Shown in pieces: positions 6,573-13,520 of a DNA stretch of 14,861 bases. The notes beneath the pieces were generated by a model. That model ran no database searches. It was not told the origin of the DNA and saw nothing but the letters and a program-made list of their open reading frames with translations. How positions within the stretch are numbered: the first letter of the stretch is position 1; each line of letters begins with the position of its first letter. The DNA lies in assembly GCA_003577005.1 (NCBI GenBank), contig QEUW01000177.1, positions 1 to 14,861 of the forward strand, written 5' to 3'. Source of the stretch: Chloroflexota bacterium. GTDB lineage: Bacteria > Chloroflexota > Anaerolineae > Caldilineales > Caldilineaceae. Position numbers and translations under genes: made by a program.

Positions 6573-6619
6573 GTAGCGTCCGTACGGGAAGGAAGGGCCG
6601 GCTTGACGCTACCTTCCCG
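6573..6619 (+). terminator. Competing hairpins after the secreted-protein gene
   Basis: GTAGCGTC at 6573-6580 can pair with GACGCTAC at 6605-6612, and CGGGAAGG at 6585-6592 can pair with CCTTCCCG at 6612-6619. The pairs interleave and share base 6612 with no linker, so they should exclude each other. They begin 2 nt after the stop codon. No T-run follows; a terminator or attenuator role is a guess. Confidence 0.4.
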
Positions 6620-6702
6620 CCCTCATCACCCTGGTTGGCAACAGCTATCTCATTCTTCTTATTACTCAGCGATATAGAACATGCAGAAAGGATGTTGGCC
6701 GG

Positions 6703-9591
6703 ATGAACACCTACATACTCCGCCGCTGGGCTTTGCTCGTCTTGCTCATCGTTGGGTTGGTCGTCATGGCACAGGGCGCCACTCTCATGGGCGTCGTGGC
6801 CTCCGCGACGGCCAATACAAAAGAGGATGGCAGTTTTCCTGTCGATGCCCATGAAGGGCAGCCGGTAAGCCAACCCAGCGGCGATACAGTCGCCGCGGGT
6901 GGTGAACACCTGTTGAGCGCCACACAAGGCGCCCCGCCCCAGTTGTTGGCCGGTCCAAACGGGGCGGAACAGCCCCTGGCGCCGGCAGTGACAGGCGCCG
7001 GACAATCCCAGCAAGACCCGACACCGTGTACAGACCAGGTGATCAATGGCGGCTTTGAGTCCAATACGGGCTGGTATGGCGAACCGGCAACCAACGTAGG
7101 CTTTAGCACGGTATACGCTTACTCGGGTGCGCGCTCGGCGTACGCCAACACCAACTATGGCGCCACCGCCTCGATCTGGCAGTTGGTGGAGATCCCCGCC
7201 GCTGCCAATGCCCTTTCCGTCGGTTTCTATTCGGCGGCAATCTTTGGCGACCCAGGTGAAGTGGTCTATCTCAGCGTTTACGATGAAAGCTTCGACAATC
7301 TGCTCTACTACACCAGCCTCATCTATCCATCGACCGGTTCCTGGTATTGGTTTGCTGCGACGCTGCCAATTGAACTGGCTGGGCAGCGCGTTAACCTTAC
7401 CTTCCAGCTTGTTCCCGACGGCGACGTCTATTATAGCGAGGTCAATTTTGACGATGTGGCGCTGGTCTCTTGCACCCAATCCGAGCCGGCTACACCCACC
7501 GCGACAGCTACGGTTGTGGCGCCTACCGCCACGCCCACGATTGTCCCACCTACGGTTGAGACACCCACGACCGCCCCGCCTACGAACACGCCCATCACGC
7601 CGGAGCCACCAGAGACACCCGTCAGCGGTCTTAACCTGACAGTCGAGCGGATCGAAGTGAGCCAGGCCATTCAGACGGCCAACAATCGTGTTCCGCTGGT
7701 GGCCGGTCGCCCGGCGGTGGCCCGCGTCTTTGTCGGTGTCCAGAATGCAAGCGCCAACATCGCTGGTGTCACTGCCAGACTGCACGCCATGCGCAACGGC
7801 AGCGAACTGCCTGATTCGCCTCTCGACCCCTTCAATCCAGGCGGAGTGATTGCCGCGCCGCTCGCGCCCAACCGCAGCCAGTTCAACGATTCGCTCAACT
7901 TCCACCTGCCCGTAAGCTGGCTTGTGGATGGGCCGTTGACGCTCTGGGCCGAGGTCAATCCCGGACGCACTGTGACCGAGGGTAACTACAACGACAACCG
8001 CAGCGGTCAGCTCAACCTTACGGTGCGGGCCGTGCCGCCGCTCCAGGTCGTGCTCATCCCCATCGCCTACCAGCGCAACGGCAGCGGACCGGTCTTTCGT
8101 CCGGAGCTCAACAGTGCCAATGGCTTTGGTTTGGGCGTTCTGTCAGCGCTCTTCCCACTGGCGCGTATCGAGTACACCATCCACAGCGAATATCTTTTCC
8201 GCGGGGATTTGAATACAGCGCAAGGATGGCAACAACTGCTCAAAGAAATGGGTGATCTACGCCTGCGTGAACGCCCGCACGAACCGATGTTGTTCAATGC
8301 CGGCCTCATGCCCAAGTATTATGGCGTGGTTCCTTCCGAGGGCCGCCTGTATGGTGGGCTCGCCTATGCGCCTGGCAGCACCGGCCTCGGCCTGGTGGAT
8401 ATCCCAACCGTGGCCGCCCATGAGATCGGCCACAACCTGGGTGCGATGCACACGGCCTGTGGTGGGCCCAATGACAACAACATTGACCCTGCCTACCCCT
8501 ACAGCGGCGGCGTGATCGGCAATCCAGGCATCAATCCCTACACACGGGCGCTGATCGCCGATACCCACAAGGATGTCATGAGCTATTGTGAACCGGTGTG
8601 GATCTCAGATTACCACTATGTCAGGTTTATGGAGACGCTCATCAGCCGCGGGGCGCAGGCAGCCGCCGTGGGTGAGGCGCAAGCCGGTTGGTTGATCACC
8701 GGTCGCATCGCCGCCGATGGCGCCAGCGCGACGCTCGACCACGCCGAGCCGATCACATCGACTGCCGTAGTCACACCGCCAGGCAGTGGGCGTTTCCGCA
8801 TCGAACTACGCGACCAAGCCAACGAGGTGCAATTTAGCTACGCCTTTGAACCCGCTCGTATGGACGTACACGATACGACGTTGCCGCCGCTCGACTTTGG
8901 CTTTGTGGCGCCACGTATTGCCGATCTGGGCAGCGTGCAACTGTGGAATGAGTCTACCTTGCTCGCCACGCTGGCCGCAGCTGCCGGACCACCGGCCCTG
9001 AGCGCACCGCTGGCTTCGTTTGCTGAGGGCGACCCAGACCAGGTGACGCTCACCTGGGAGGCGCTCAACACAGACGGGAGTACGCCGCTCTCTACCATAC
9101 GCTACAGTGCAGACGGCGGCCAGACCTGGCAGATCCTAGCGACCGGCCTCGCTGATACCACCTACCTGCTGGATAAGAGCCGTCTTCCGGCCAGCACCAA
9201 CGGGCTGGTAGAAATCATTGCCAGCAACACGACCCAGGCGCGCACGACGCAAATTGCTATTGGCGAAGTTCAGAACAAACCGCCGCAAGTAGGGATTGTT
9301 GGGCCTGCAGAACGGACCGTGTCGCCCGGTGAACCGCTGCTCTTGACCGGCCTTGCCATTGATCTGGAAGATGGGGCACTGCCGGCGGTTCAGCTGACCT
9401 GGAGCCACCCACAACTGGGGACGCTCGGTCAGGGCGACACCCTCATATGGACACCGGAGGCCACCACGGGTGAGCACACCATCATCCTCACGGCCACCGA
9501 CAGCGCCGGCGCCCAAAGCCAGGCCAGTGTCACCATCGTGGTGACAACCCCACCGACCTTTACCCTGCTGCTGCCGGTTGTCCAACGGTAG
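6703..9591 (+). CDS. Secreted multidomain zinc metalloprotease (zincin)
   Basis: Predicted extracellular protease, 962 residues. An N-terminal signal or anchor (about 1-36) is followed by a domain at 109-257 that opens NGGFESNTGW and ends FDDVALVSC, like carbohydrate-binding-type jelly rolls. A Thr/Pro-rich linker follows (258-309). A CARDB-like beta domain (310-445) contains LNLTVERIEVSQAIQ. The catalytic domain (about 446-650) has HEIGHNLGAMH at 573-583, the extended HExxHxxGxxH zinc site, and a Met-turn DVMSYC at 624-629. The C-terminal part (about 690-950) has Ig/PKD-like beta domains, for example NKPPQVGIVGP and GEHTIILTATDSAGAQ. It ends TFTLLLPVVQR, like the 211-residue protein downstream. 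The metzincin subfamily is uncertain. AAAGGA stands 10 nt before the ATG. The substrate is unknown; the binding domains suggest attachment to polysaccharide or cell surface. Confidence 0.9.
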   Translation: MNTYILRRWALLVLLIVGLVVMAQGATLMGVVASATANTKEDGSFPVDAHEGQPVSQPSGDTVAAGGEHLLSATQGAPPQLLAGPNGAEQPLAPAVTGAGQSQQDPTPCTDQVINGGFESNTGWYGEPATNVGFSTVYAYSGARSAYANTNYGATASIWQLVEIPAAANALSVGFYSAAIFGDPGEVVYLSVYDESFDNLLYYTSLIYPSTGSWYWFAATLPIELAGQRVNLTFQLVPDGDVYYSEVNFDDVALVSCTQSEPATPTATATVVAPTATPTIVPPTVETPTTAPPTNTPITPEPPETPVSGLNLTVERIEVSQAIQTANNRVPLVAGRPAVARVFVGVQNASANIAGVTARLHAMRNGSELPDSPLDPFNPGGVIAAPLAPNRSQFNDSLNFHLPVSWLVDGPLTLWAEVNPGRTVTEGNYNDNRSGQLNLTVRAVPPLQVVLIPIAYQRNGSGPVFRPELNSANGFGLGVLSALFPLARIEYTIHSEYLFRGDLNTAQGWQQLLKEMGDLRLRERPHEPMLFNAGLMPKYYGVVPSEGRLYGGLAYAPGSTGLGLVDIPTVAAHEIGHNLGAMHTACGGPNDNNIDPAYPYSGGVIGNPGINPYTRALIADTHKDVMSYCEPVWISDYHYVRFMETLISRGAQAAAVGEAQAGWLITGRIAADGASATLDHAEPITSTAVVTPPGSGRFRIELRDQANEVQFSYAFEPARMDVHDTTLPPLDFGFVAPRIADLGSVQLWNESTLLATLAAAAGPPALSAPLASFAEGDPDQVTLTWEALNTDGSTPLSTIRYSADGGQTWQILATGLADTTYLLDKSRLPASTNGLVEIIASNTTQARTTQIAIGEVQNKPPQVGIVGPAERTVSPGEPLLLTGLAIDLEDGALPAVQLTWSHPQLGTLGQGDTLIWTPEATTGEHTIILTATDSAGAQSQASVTIVVTTPPTFTLLLPVVQR

Positions 9592-9617
9592 CGACCGGCA
9601 AAAATATCACCCTAACC

Positions 9618-9652
9618 CAGACCTGTCAGATTGTGAGAATCTGACAGGTCTG
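9618..9652. repeat. Perfect 15-bp palindrome, 5-nt loop
   Basis: CAGACCTGTCAGATT, loop GTGAG, then the exact complement. It lies 26 nt after the metalloprotease stop codon, where it could terminate transcription although no T-run follows. Its ends resemble those of the repeat at 1292-1360, so it is probably one copy of a dispersed palindrome family. Confidence 0.75.
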
Positions 9653-9906
9653 CCGCGCTGAGTATACTGCTTGGCACATCCTTTCTCTCTATCCAGGTCT
9701 CTTGGTGAACATTGCACTTATGGGTATTCTCTGACAGATAAGTTGCCTATCCTTATAGTTGACTGTCTATTGTATAAGTGGGTGAGTCGCCTGCGCACCC
9801 GCCCTAAATTCAACTGGAGTGGCAGGCAAGAGGGGATGAATCCTGATCCTGACCGCATGAGCCGGCCCCGATCGGATAGTAGATTTGGTATCGTACACCT
9901 AAAAAG
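9653..9906. other. Intergenic region before the beta-solenoid gene
   Basis: A stretch of about 250 nt, more AT-rich than the genes around it. I see no convincing gene. An 82-codon open frame at 9671-9919 has no ribosome binding site and an unlikely composition. It probably holds the promoter of the next gene: TTGGTG, 17 nt, TATTCT (about 9703-9731) and TATAAG near 9774 are possible pieces, none strong. Confidence 0.35.
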
Positions 9907-9915
9907 GGAGAACAG

Positions 9916-10551
9916 ATGAAACGATGGCTTGTGGCAACTATGTCGGTGCCGCTGGCGCTGATTTTTCTGATGCTAACACCCGCGAGCGTGCAGGCGGAAG
10001 AAACCACCTGCAACGGCTCGCTGGGCGCTGTGACCGTTGACAACCTGCGGGTGCCCCAAAATGGCTCGTGCAGCCTGGATGGCACGCGGGTGGAAGGGAC
10101 AATTTACGTTGAGAATGGGGCTACACTTACTGCGCTGCGCATCCGTGTGATCGGCAATATCCAGGCCGAAGGTGCGGCTGCGGTCAATGTAGCGCTTGAT
10201 TCAACAGTCGGCGGCAGCATCCAGGTCAAACAGGGGGCTGCCGCCCAGATCGACGATGTACAGGTCACTGGCGATATTCAGTTTGAGGCAAACGACGCTG
10301 CATTGGGCGCCACGAACAACATCGTGGGAGGCAATGTTCAGGTTATTCAGAACAGCGGGGGCGTACACATTGCTCAAAACGTGATCGACGGCAACTTGCA
10401 ATGCAAAGAGAACGATCCGCCGCCTACCGGTGGTAACAACGTGGTCAAAGGCAGCGCTGAAGACCAGTGTGAACAACTGACCGGGCCGGGTGTGATTGAC
10501 CCGCCCACAGTTCTTATCGTCCAATCCTATCTGCCTATGGTCCAGCGCTAA
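9916..10551 (+). CDS. Secreted beta-solenoid protein with 20-residue rungs
   Basis: A 211-residue precursor with a clear signal peptide (about 1-27, ending ASVQA). The mature protein carries six copies of a G-x-(I/V/L)-(Q/Y)-x4 pattern: GTIYVENG at 61, GNIQAEGA at 80, GSIQVKQG at 100, GDIQFEAN at 119, GNVQVIQN at 139 and GNLQCKEN at 159. The spacing of 19-20 residues is what a short right-handed beta-solenoid would give, similar in principle to bactofilin-type repeats. Four cysteines (32, 52, 163, 185) sit at the two ends of the solenoid and may form capping disulfides. A Pro/Gly-rich stretch follows, then the terminal tail VQSYLPMVQR, shared in form with the metalloprotease. GGAG 5 nt before the ATG supports the start. 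It may be a surface or matrix structural protein; no enzyme motif is seen. Confidence 0.87.
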   Translation: MKRWLVATMSVPLALIFLMLTPASVQAEETTCNGSLGAVTVDNLRVPQNGSCSLDGTRVEGTIYVENGATLTALRIRVIGNIQAEGAAAVNVALDSTVGGSIQVKQGAAAQIDDVQVTGDIQFEANDAALGATNNIVGGNVQVIQNSGGVHIAQNVIDGNLQCKENDPPPTGGNNVVKGSAEDQCEQLTGPGVIDPPTVLIVQSYLPMVQR

Positions 10552-10582
10552 CAATGAACAGTTGACAATTGTCTTTTAGGCT

Positions 10583-10620
10583 ACCACAGGCCCGGCGTCA
10601 TCTGGTGCCAGGCCTATGGT
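10583..10620. terminator. Candidate bidirectional terminator
   Basis: ACCACAGGCC at 10583-10592 pairs with GGCCTATGGT at 10611-10620 with one mismatch and an 18-nt loop. It sits between the convergent solenoid and Gfo/Idh/MocA genes, directly abutting the latter's stop codon. Flanking T-runs are short. A perfect 10-bp palindrome, GACAATTGTC, lies just before it at 10564-10573. Confidence 0.45.
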
Positions 10621-11778
10621 TTAATGCCACGACATCGCTTCCCCACGCACCAGCCGGGCGCGGCGCTCGTAACGCCCCGGCCACTCGACCGGCAGGTCGC
10701 CATTTTCGACCATCAGCTTGAGCGGGTTGACGCGCGTCTTGAGCGGCAGGTAGATGCGCTGCCGCTTGCGCGCCGACTCGAAGAGCGCCATCATCACTTC
10801 CTGGACGGCGCGCGCCCGTTCTGCCCCGCTGATGGGCTGGTCGATACGGCCCTCGACCCAGTCGATTGCCTCCTGGCATTGGTGGCTCCAGCAGTCGTGC
10901 CACGGCGCCTGGACCTCCCGCCACCCGTTCGTGGCGGTATTGAGATAGCGCACGGTGCCGATCTCATAATTGTAGCGCGCCGATGGGCCTTCGGGCATAT
11001 ACATAGGCAGGTCAGTTGGGATCTCGCTGTCGGGCGGGCGAGTCGTGTCCAGTTCCATGACTCCATCCGTGCCGATCACCCGGCAGCCTTGCCCAAGCCC
11101 GCGCACCAGGTTGCCCTGAATGAGGATGGTCGCGCCATTGTCACACCCGGCCAGCCCCAGACAGGCATCCTCGGCCGGCAGACCGCGTTCGACTCCGTCG
11201 GTGGTGCGTTCGACCGCGCCCAGCACCCACTCGACCTTTGGTTCGTCCATCAAAAAGAGCGCCAGACGGATGTTGTGCGAGTTGGTGTTGAGGATGTTGC
11301 CGCCATCATCCAGTTGGACCTGCGTGACCCGCCCGATGGCGCCGTCCCGAATGAGGTCGCGTGCCTTGAGCCAGGTGGCGTGGTGGGGGCGCTGGAAGGC
11401 GACGAGCAACTTGACGCCGTTGCGCGCACAGGCGGTCAGCATCTCGTCGGCCTCGCCTAGGTCGACGGCCATGGGCTTCTGGCAGAGGATGGCCTTGGGG
11501 CGGCGGGCGGCGGCGGCGATGACCATTTCGGCGTGTTGTTGGTGCCAGGAACAGACATCGACAAAATCCGGCCGCTCTTTGTCGAGCATCTCGCGGTAGT
11601 CGGCATAGCGGTGCCCTTCGCCGACGTTGAAAAAGTCGCCAAACTCGCGGCGGGCATCGGGGTTGGTGTCGGCGATAGCGCCAATTGCGGTTGGCTGGCC
11701 TGGGACGCCAAGCCAGCCGCGCGCATGGACGCGGGCAATCGTGCCACAAGCGATGATGGCGGTGCGGTATTGGGTCAT
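10621..11778 (-). CDS. Gfo/Idh/MocA family NAD(P)-dependent oxidoreductase
   Basis: Predicted cytoplasmic dehydrogenase of 385 residues, the usual length for the family, which acts on sugars, inositols and related polyols. The N-terminal Rossmann fold begins YRTAIIACGTIARVHARG, where family members usually have G-x-G-x-I/M-A; here the first glycine is Ala10. The catalytic-region motif E-K-P appears as Gln100-Lys101-Pro102 in AILCQKPMAVDLGEADEM, so the lysine is kept. The C-terminal alpha/beta domain includes DDGGNILNTNSHNIRLALFLMDEP, with His residues at the expected substrate site, and VIGTDGVMELDTTR. The substrate cannot be read from sequence. GAGGTG 6 nt before the ATG supports the start. 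It is the last gene of an apparent three-gene operon, 35 nt after the DUF4058 gene, but nothing links the functions. Confidence 0.92.
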   Translation of the reverse strand: MTQYRTAIIACGTIARVHARGWLGVPGQPTAIGAIADTNPDARREFGDFFNVGEGHRYADYREMLDKERPDFVDVCSWHQQHAEMVIAAAARRPKAILCQKPMAVDLGEADEMLTACARNGVKLLVAFQRPHHATWLKARDLIRDGAIGRVTQVQLDDGGNILNTNSHNIRLALFLMDEPKVEWVLGAVERTTDGVERGLPAEDACLGLAGCDNGATILIQGNLVRGLGQGCRVIGTDGVMELDTTRPPDSEIPTDLPMYMPEGPSARYNYEIGTVRYLNTATNGWREVQAPWHDCWSHQCQEAIDWVEGRIDQPISGAERARAVQEVMMALFESARKRQRIYLPLKTRVNPLKLMVENGDLPVEWPGRYERRARLVRGEAMSWH

Positions 11779-11784
11779 TCAATT

Positions 11785-11790
11785 CACCTC
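11785..11790 (-). promoter_or_regulatory. Ribosome binding site of the Gfo/Idh/MocA gene
   Basis: GAGGTG on the minus strand stands 6 nt before the ATG at 11778, between the DUF4058 stop codon and this start. It supports separate initiation within one mRNA. Confidence 0.55.
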
Positions 11791-11813
11791 GATCTGGAAT
11801 GAAAGATGGAAAG

Positions 11814-12602
11814 TTATACCCTCTGTGCGTTGACGACGGCAGCTGCCCACGCTGCATCTCGCTCGTCCAGAGGTGGTTCTGGAGGTCGTCCATAGTCGAT
11901 GGCGAGATCGTACCCGCCCTGGTCGTAGAGTTCATGCAGGATCTGATTGAGGGGGAGCGCCGGTTCGGTTTCGCCGCGGCGCAGGGGAATGGGGAAGGTC
12001 GGGATCGGGTCGCGCAGATTGAACAAATAGAGATCGGCGCGCGGGCGCTGCCAACTGCGGCTGACGACGATACGGTAGTCGCTGTGACTTTCGTCGCTGC
12101 GTGAACGTAATTTCATTTCCAGCGGCTGGCCCGTACGCAGAAGATCAATCTCCACCAGGCTGGTGCGGCTGGCAAGAATTTTGAAGCGTTTGTCCTCATA
12201 CTGGGTACGGCCCTCTTTGGAGAGTTTGTTGGAACGCGAAAGGATCTCGATGACAGTAATGACCTCCTGGGTGGCAACATCGCGCACCTCCAAATAGCGC
12301 TCTTTTACCTCTTCGGGCATAGGCAGTTCGCCAACCACCGGTTCCGCCACGGCCAGGTTGGCTGCAACCCCACTACTATATTGGCCCCCTGCCGCGGTCA
12401 CAAGGACATCAGGAATGCCGACCAGTTGGTCTGGCGGCGGCAAGAGAGCCAGATACGTCCGATGTTCGACCGCAACACGATATTTTGGCCGGAGCAACGG
12501 GGTGAGAAAATGTTGAATCCCTACGATCAGATGGGTGTGAACCTCTTCCCACAGACCGCGACGCTCAAGATAGGGGTCCATCCCCGGAAAGGGTGTCGGC
12601 AT
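11814..12602 (-). CDS. DUF4058 family protein
   Basis: A 262-residue cytoplasmic protein of unknown function. It is recognised from the family's opening MPTPFPGMDPYLE, then W-x-x-VHTHLI and a long conserved body: GIPDVLVT, VITVIEILSRSNKLS, GRTQYEDKRFKILASRTSLVEIDLLR. The spacing of Asp in PDV, Glu in IEIL and the following lysine recalls restriction-endonuclease-like (PD-(D/E)XK) folds. That is an inference, and no nuclease activity is established to my knowledge. The family is often multi-copy in cyanobacteria, planctomycetes and Chloroflexota. The ATG at 12602 is chosen over 12617 and 12647 because AAGGA stands 7 nt upstream and the family begins at MP(S/T)PFPGMDP. It lies 28 nt after the coiled-coil gene and 35 nt before the Gfo/Idh/MocA gene. 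Confidence 0.9.
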   Translation of the reverse strand: MPTPFPGMDPYLERRGLWEEVHTHLIVGIQHFLTPLLRPKYRVAVEHRTYLALLPPPDQLVGIPDVLVTAAGGQYSSGVAANLAVAEPVVGELPMPEEVKERYLEVRDVATQEVITVIEILSRSNKLSKEGRTQYEDKRFKILASRTSLVEIDLLRTGQPLEMKLRSRSDESHSDYRIVVSRSWQRPRADLYLFNLRDPIPTFPIPLRRGETEPALPLNQILHELYDQGGYDLAIDYGRPPEPPLDERDAAWAAAVVNAQRV

Positions 12603-12609
12603 AGCGCTT

Positions 12610-12614
12610 TCCTT
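12610..12614 (-). promoter_or_regulatory. Ribosome binding site deciding the DUF4058 start
   Basis: AAGGA on the minus strand, 7 nt before the ATG at 12602. Two longer in-frame starts (12617, 12647) lack a comparable site. Confidence 0.6.
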
Positions 12615-12630
12615 CATACTTCTTATCCAT

Positions 12631-13413
12631 CTATTCAGGCAGGGCATGCGGGGCCATCAATGCCTTCTGCCAGGAGTCGGCGTCGACTTGACCATTGGCG
12701 GCAATCGCCACCGCCAGTGAATCGGCGAGTGCGCGCGCCTGCTGCTCCCATTCCATTCCAGCCACTACGGGCACCGCATAGAACCCAATGCGCCGCAGGG
12801 TCGTTGCGCGCTGATGCGCCCGTTCGACATCGTTCGATTCCGCCCGCCAAGAGGCTTTCAAAATCACAACCACTTCTTCTTCGTTCAAGCGCGCCCTGCC
12901 CCCCCACAACAAGTCGGCAGATAGTATCTGGGTGAGTTCTTGTGCGGAGATCGTGCCGGCAGCCAATGCATCGTACAATTGGTCGGCGACATCATCGGTA
13001 CGGTCTCGCCCACGCCGGATAAAGCGCCCAAAGATGGCACTTGCTTTGAGCCGGTAGTCGTGCTCATACGACTTCCCTTTGACCGTCGCCACGTCGGTTG
13101 CCATACGGGCAACGCGGCCATTCAATCGGGTCATGCCACTCTTCAAATCGGATACATCACTCTTCAGCTCGGATACATCACTCTTCAGCTCGGATACATC
13201 ACTCTTCAGCTCGGATACATCGCCTTTTATTCCGCTGATATCGTTTGCTTGTTGCCGTTGGATTGTAACCAGCTCTTCAATAGCAGCCTCAAGACGAGTC
13301 AAGGCAGCTTCAATATCAATATCAAAGAGCGACCGCTTTAGACGCCGCCGCCACTCAGGATTGGTTTCGATAATATGGACTAAATCTTCAAATGTTTCAA
13401 TCAGTAACGCCAT
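12631..13413 (-). CDS. Coiled-coil protein with DUF3782-like, nuclease-fold-like C-terminus
   Basis: A 260-residue cytoplasmic protein. The first 30 residues (LIETFEDLVHIIETNPEWRRRLKRSLF) form a helical start seen in this protein type. Residues about 35-105 are a coiled coil with nearly identical heptads, SDVSELK repeated, encoded by a 21-bp tandem repeat. The C-terminal part (EEEVVVILKASWRAESNDVERAHQRATTLRRIGFYAVPVVAG) matches the general layout of DUF3782-type proteins, thought to be related to PD-(D/E)XK nucleases, but the core shows EEVVVILK, where an E-x-K pair would be expected, so activity is doubtful. I prefer the ATG at 13413, with GGTG 6 nt upstream, over the GTG at 13422. It is first in an operon with the DUF4058 and Gfo/Idh/MocA genes. 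The family assignment is moderate; existence as a gene is firm. Confidence 0.82.
   Translation of the reverse strand: MALLIETFEDLVHIIETNPEWRRRLKRSLFDIDIEAALTRLEAAIEELVTIQRQQANDISGIKGDVSELKSDVSELKSDVSELKSDVSDLKSGMTRLNGRVARMATDVATVKGKSYEHDYRLKASAIFGRFIRRGRDRTDDVADQLYDALAAGTISAQELTQILSADLLWGGRARLNEEEVVVILKASWRAESNDVERAHQRATTLRRIGFYAVPVVAGMEWEQQARALADSLAVAIAANGQVDADSWQKALMAPHALPE
13138..13221 (-). repeat. 21-bp tandem repeat encoding coiled-coil heptads
   Basis: Three exact copies of a 21-bp unit at 13148-13168, 13169-13189 and 13190-13210, flanked by partial copies at 13138-13145 and 13211-13221. The unit is seven codons, so copy number can change without shifting frame and would lengthen or shorten the coiled coil by whole heptads. 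Confidence 0.92.
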
Positions 13414-13461
13414 AAATTTCACCGCCGTTAGAGCATCTCACAGTACGAATCTGTCACCTAA

Positions 13462-13500
13462 ACAATGAGCTAGTTTGCTTGAATCCTCGCTATTCATTGT
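13462..13500 (-). terminator. Weak hairpin between MttB-family and coiled-coil genes
   Basis: ACAATGA at 13462-13468 pairs with TCATTGT at 13494-13500 around a 25-nt loop. On the minus strand it lies 20 nt after the methyltransferase stop codon and is followed by a T-rich stretch (TTGTTTAG, including its own end). It may terminate that gene, or the region may instead hold the promoter of the following operon. Evidence is slight. Confidence 0.3.
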
Positions 13501-13520
13501 AGCACACCCGTTCGTGACCG

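Noticed and set aside
6573..6619. H-type pseudoknot
   Set aside because: The interleaved stems have no linker to cross the first stem and share a base, so both cannot form together; treated as alternative hairpins.
6040..7905. Minus-strand open frame of 621 codons
   Set aside because: It lies opposite two well-supported plus-strand genes with signal peptides and ribosome binding sites. Its protein is rich in Arg, Gly, His and Cys with no recognisable domain, as expected from the reverse of GC-rich coding DNA.
9671..9919. Possible 82-residue protein before the solenoid gene
   Set aside because: No ribosome binding site, odd composition, and its end overlaps the ribosome binding site and start of the next gene; more likely a promoter region.
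10624..11460. Plus-strand open frame of 278 codons
   Set aside because: Antisense to the Gfo/Idh/MocA gene whose motifs and ribosome binding site are clear.
13138..13221. CRISPR-like direct repeats
   Set aside because: The 21-bp units are directly tandem without spacers and encode coiled-coil heptads in frame.
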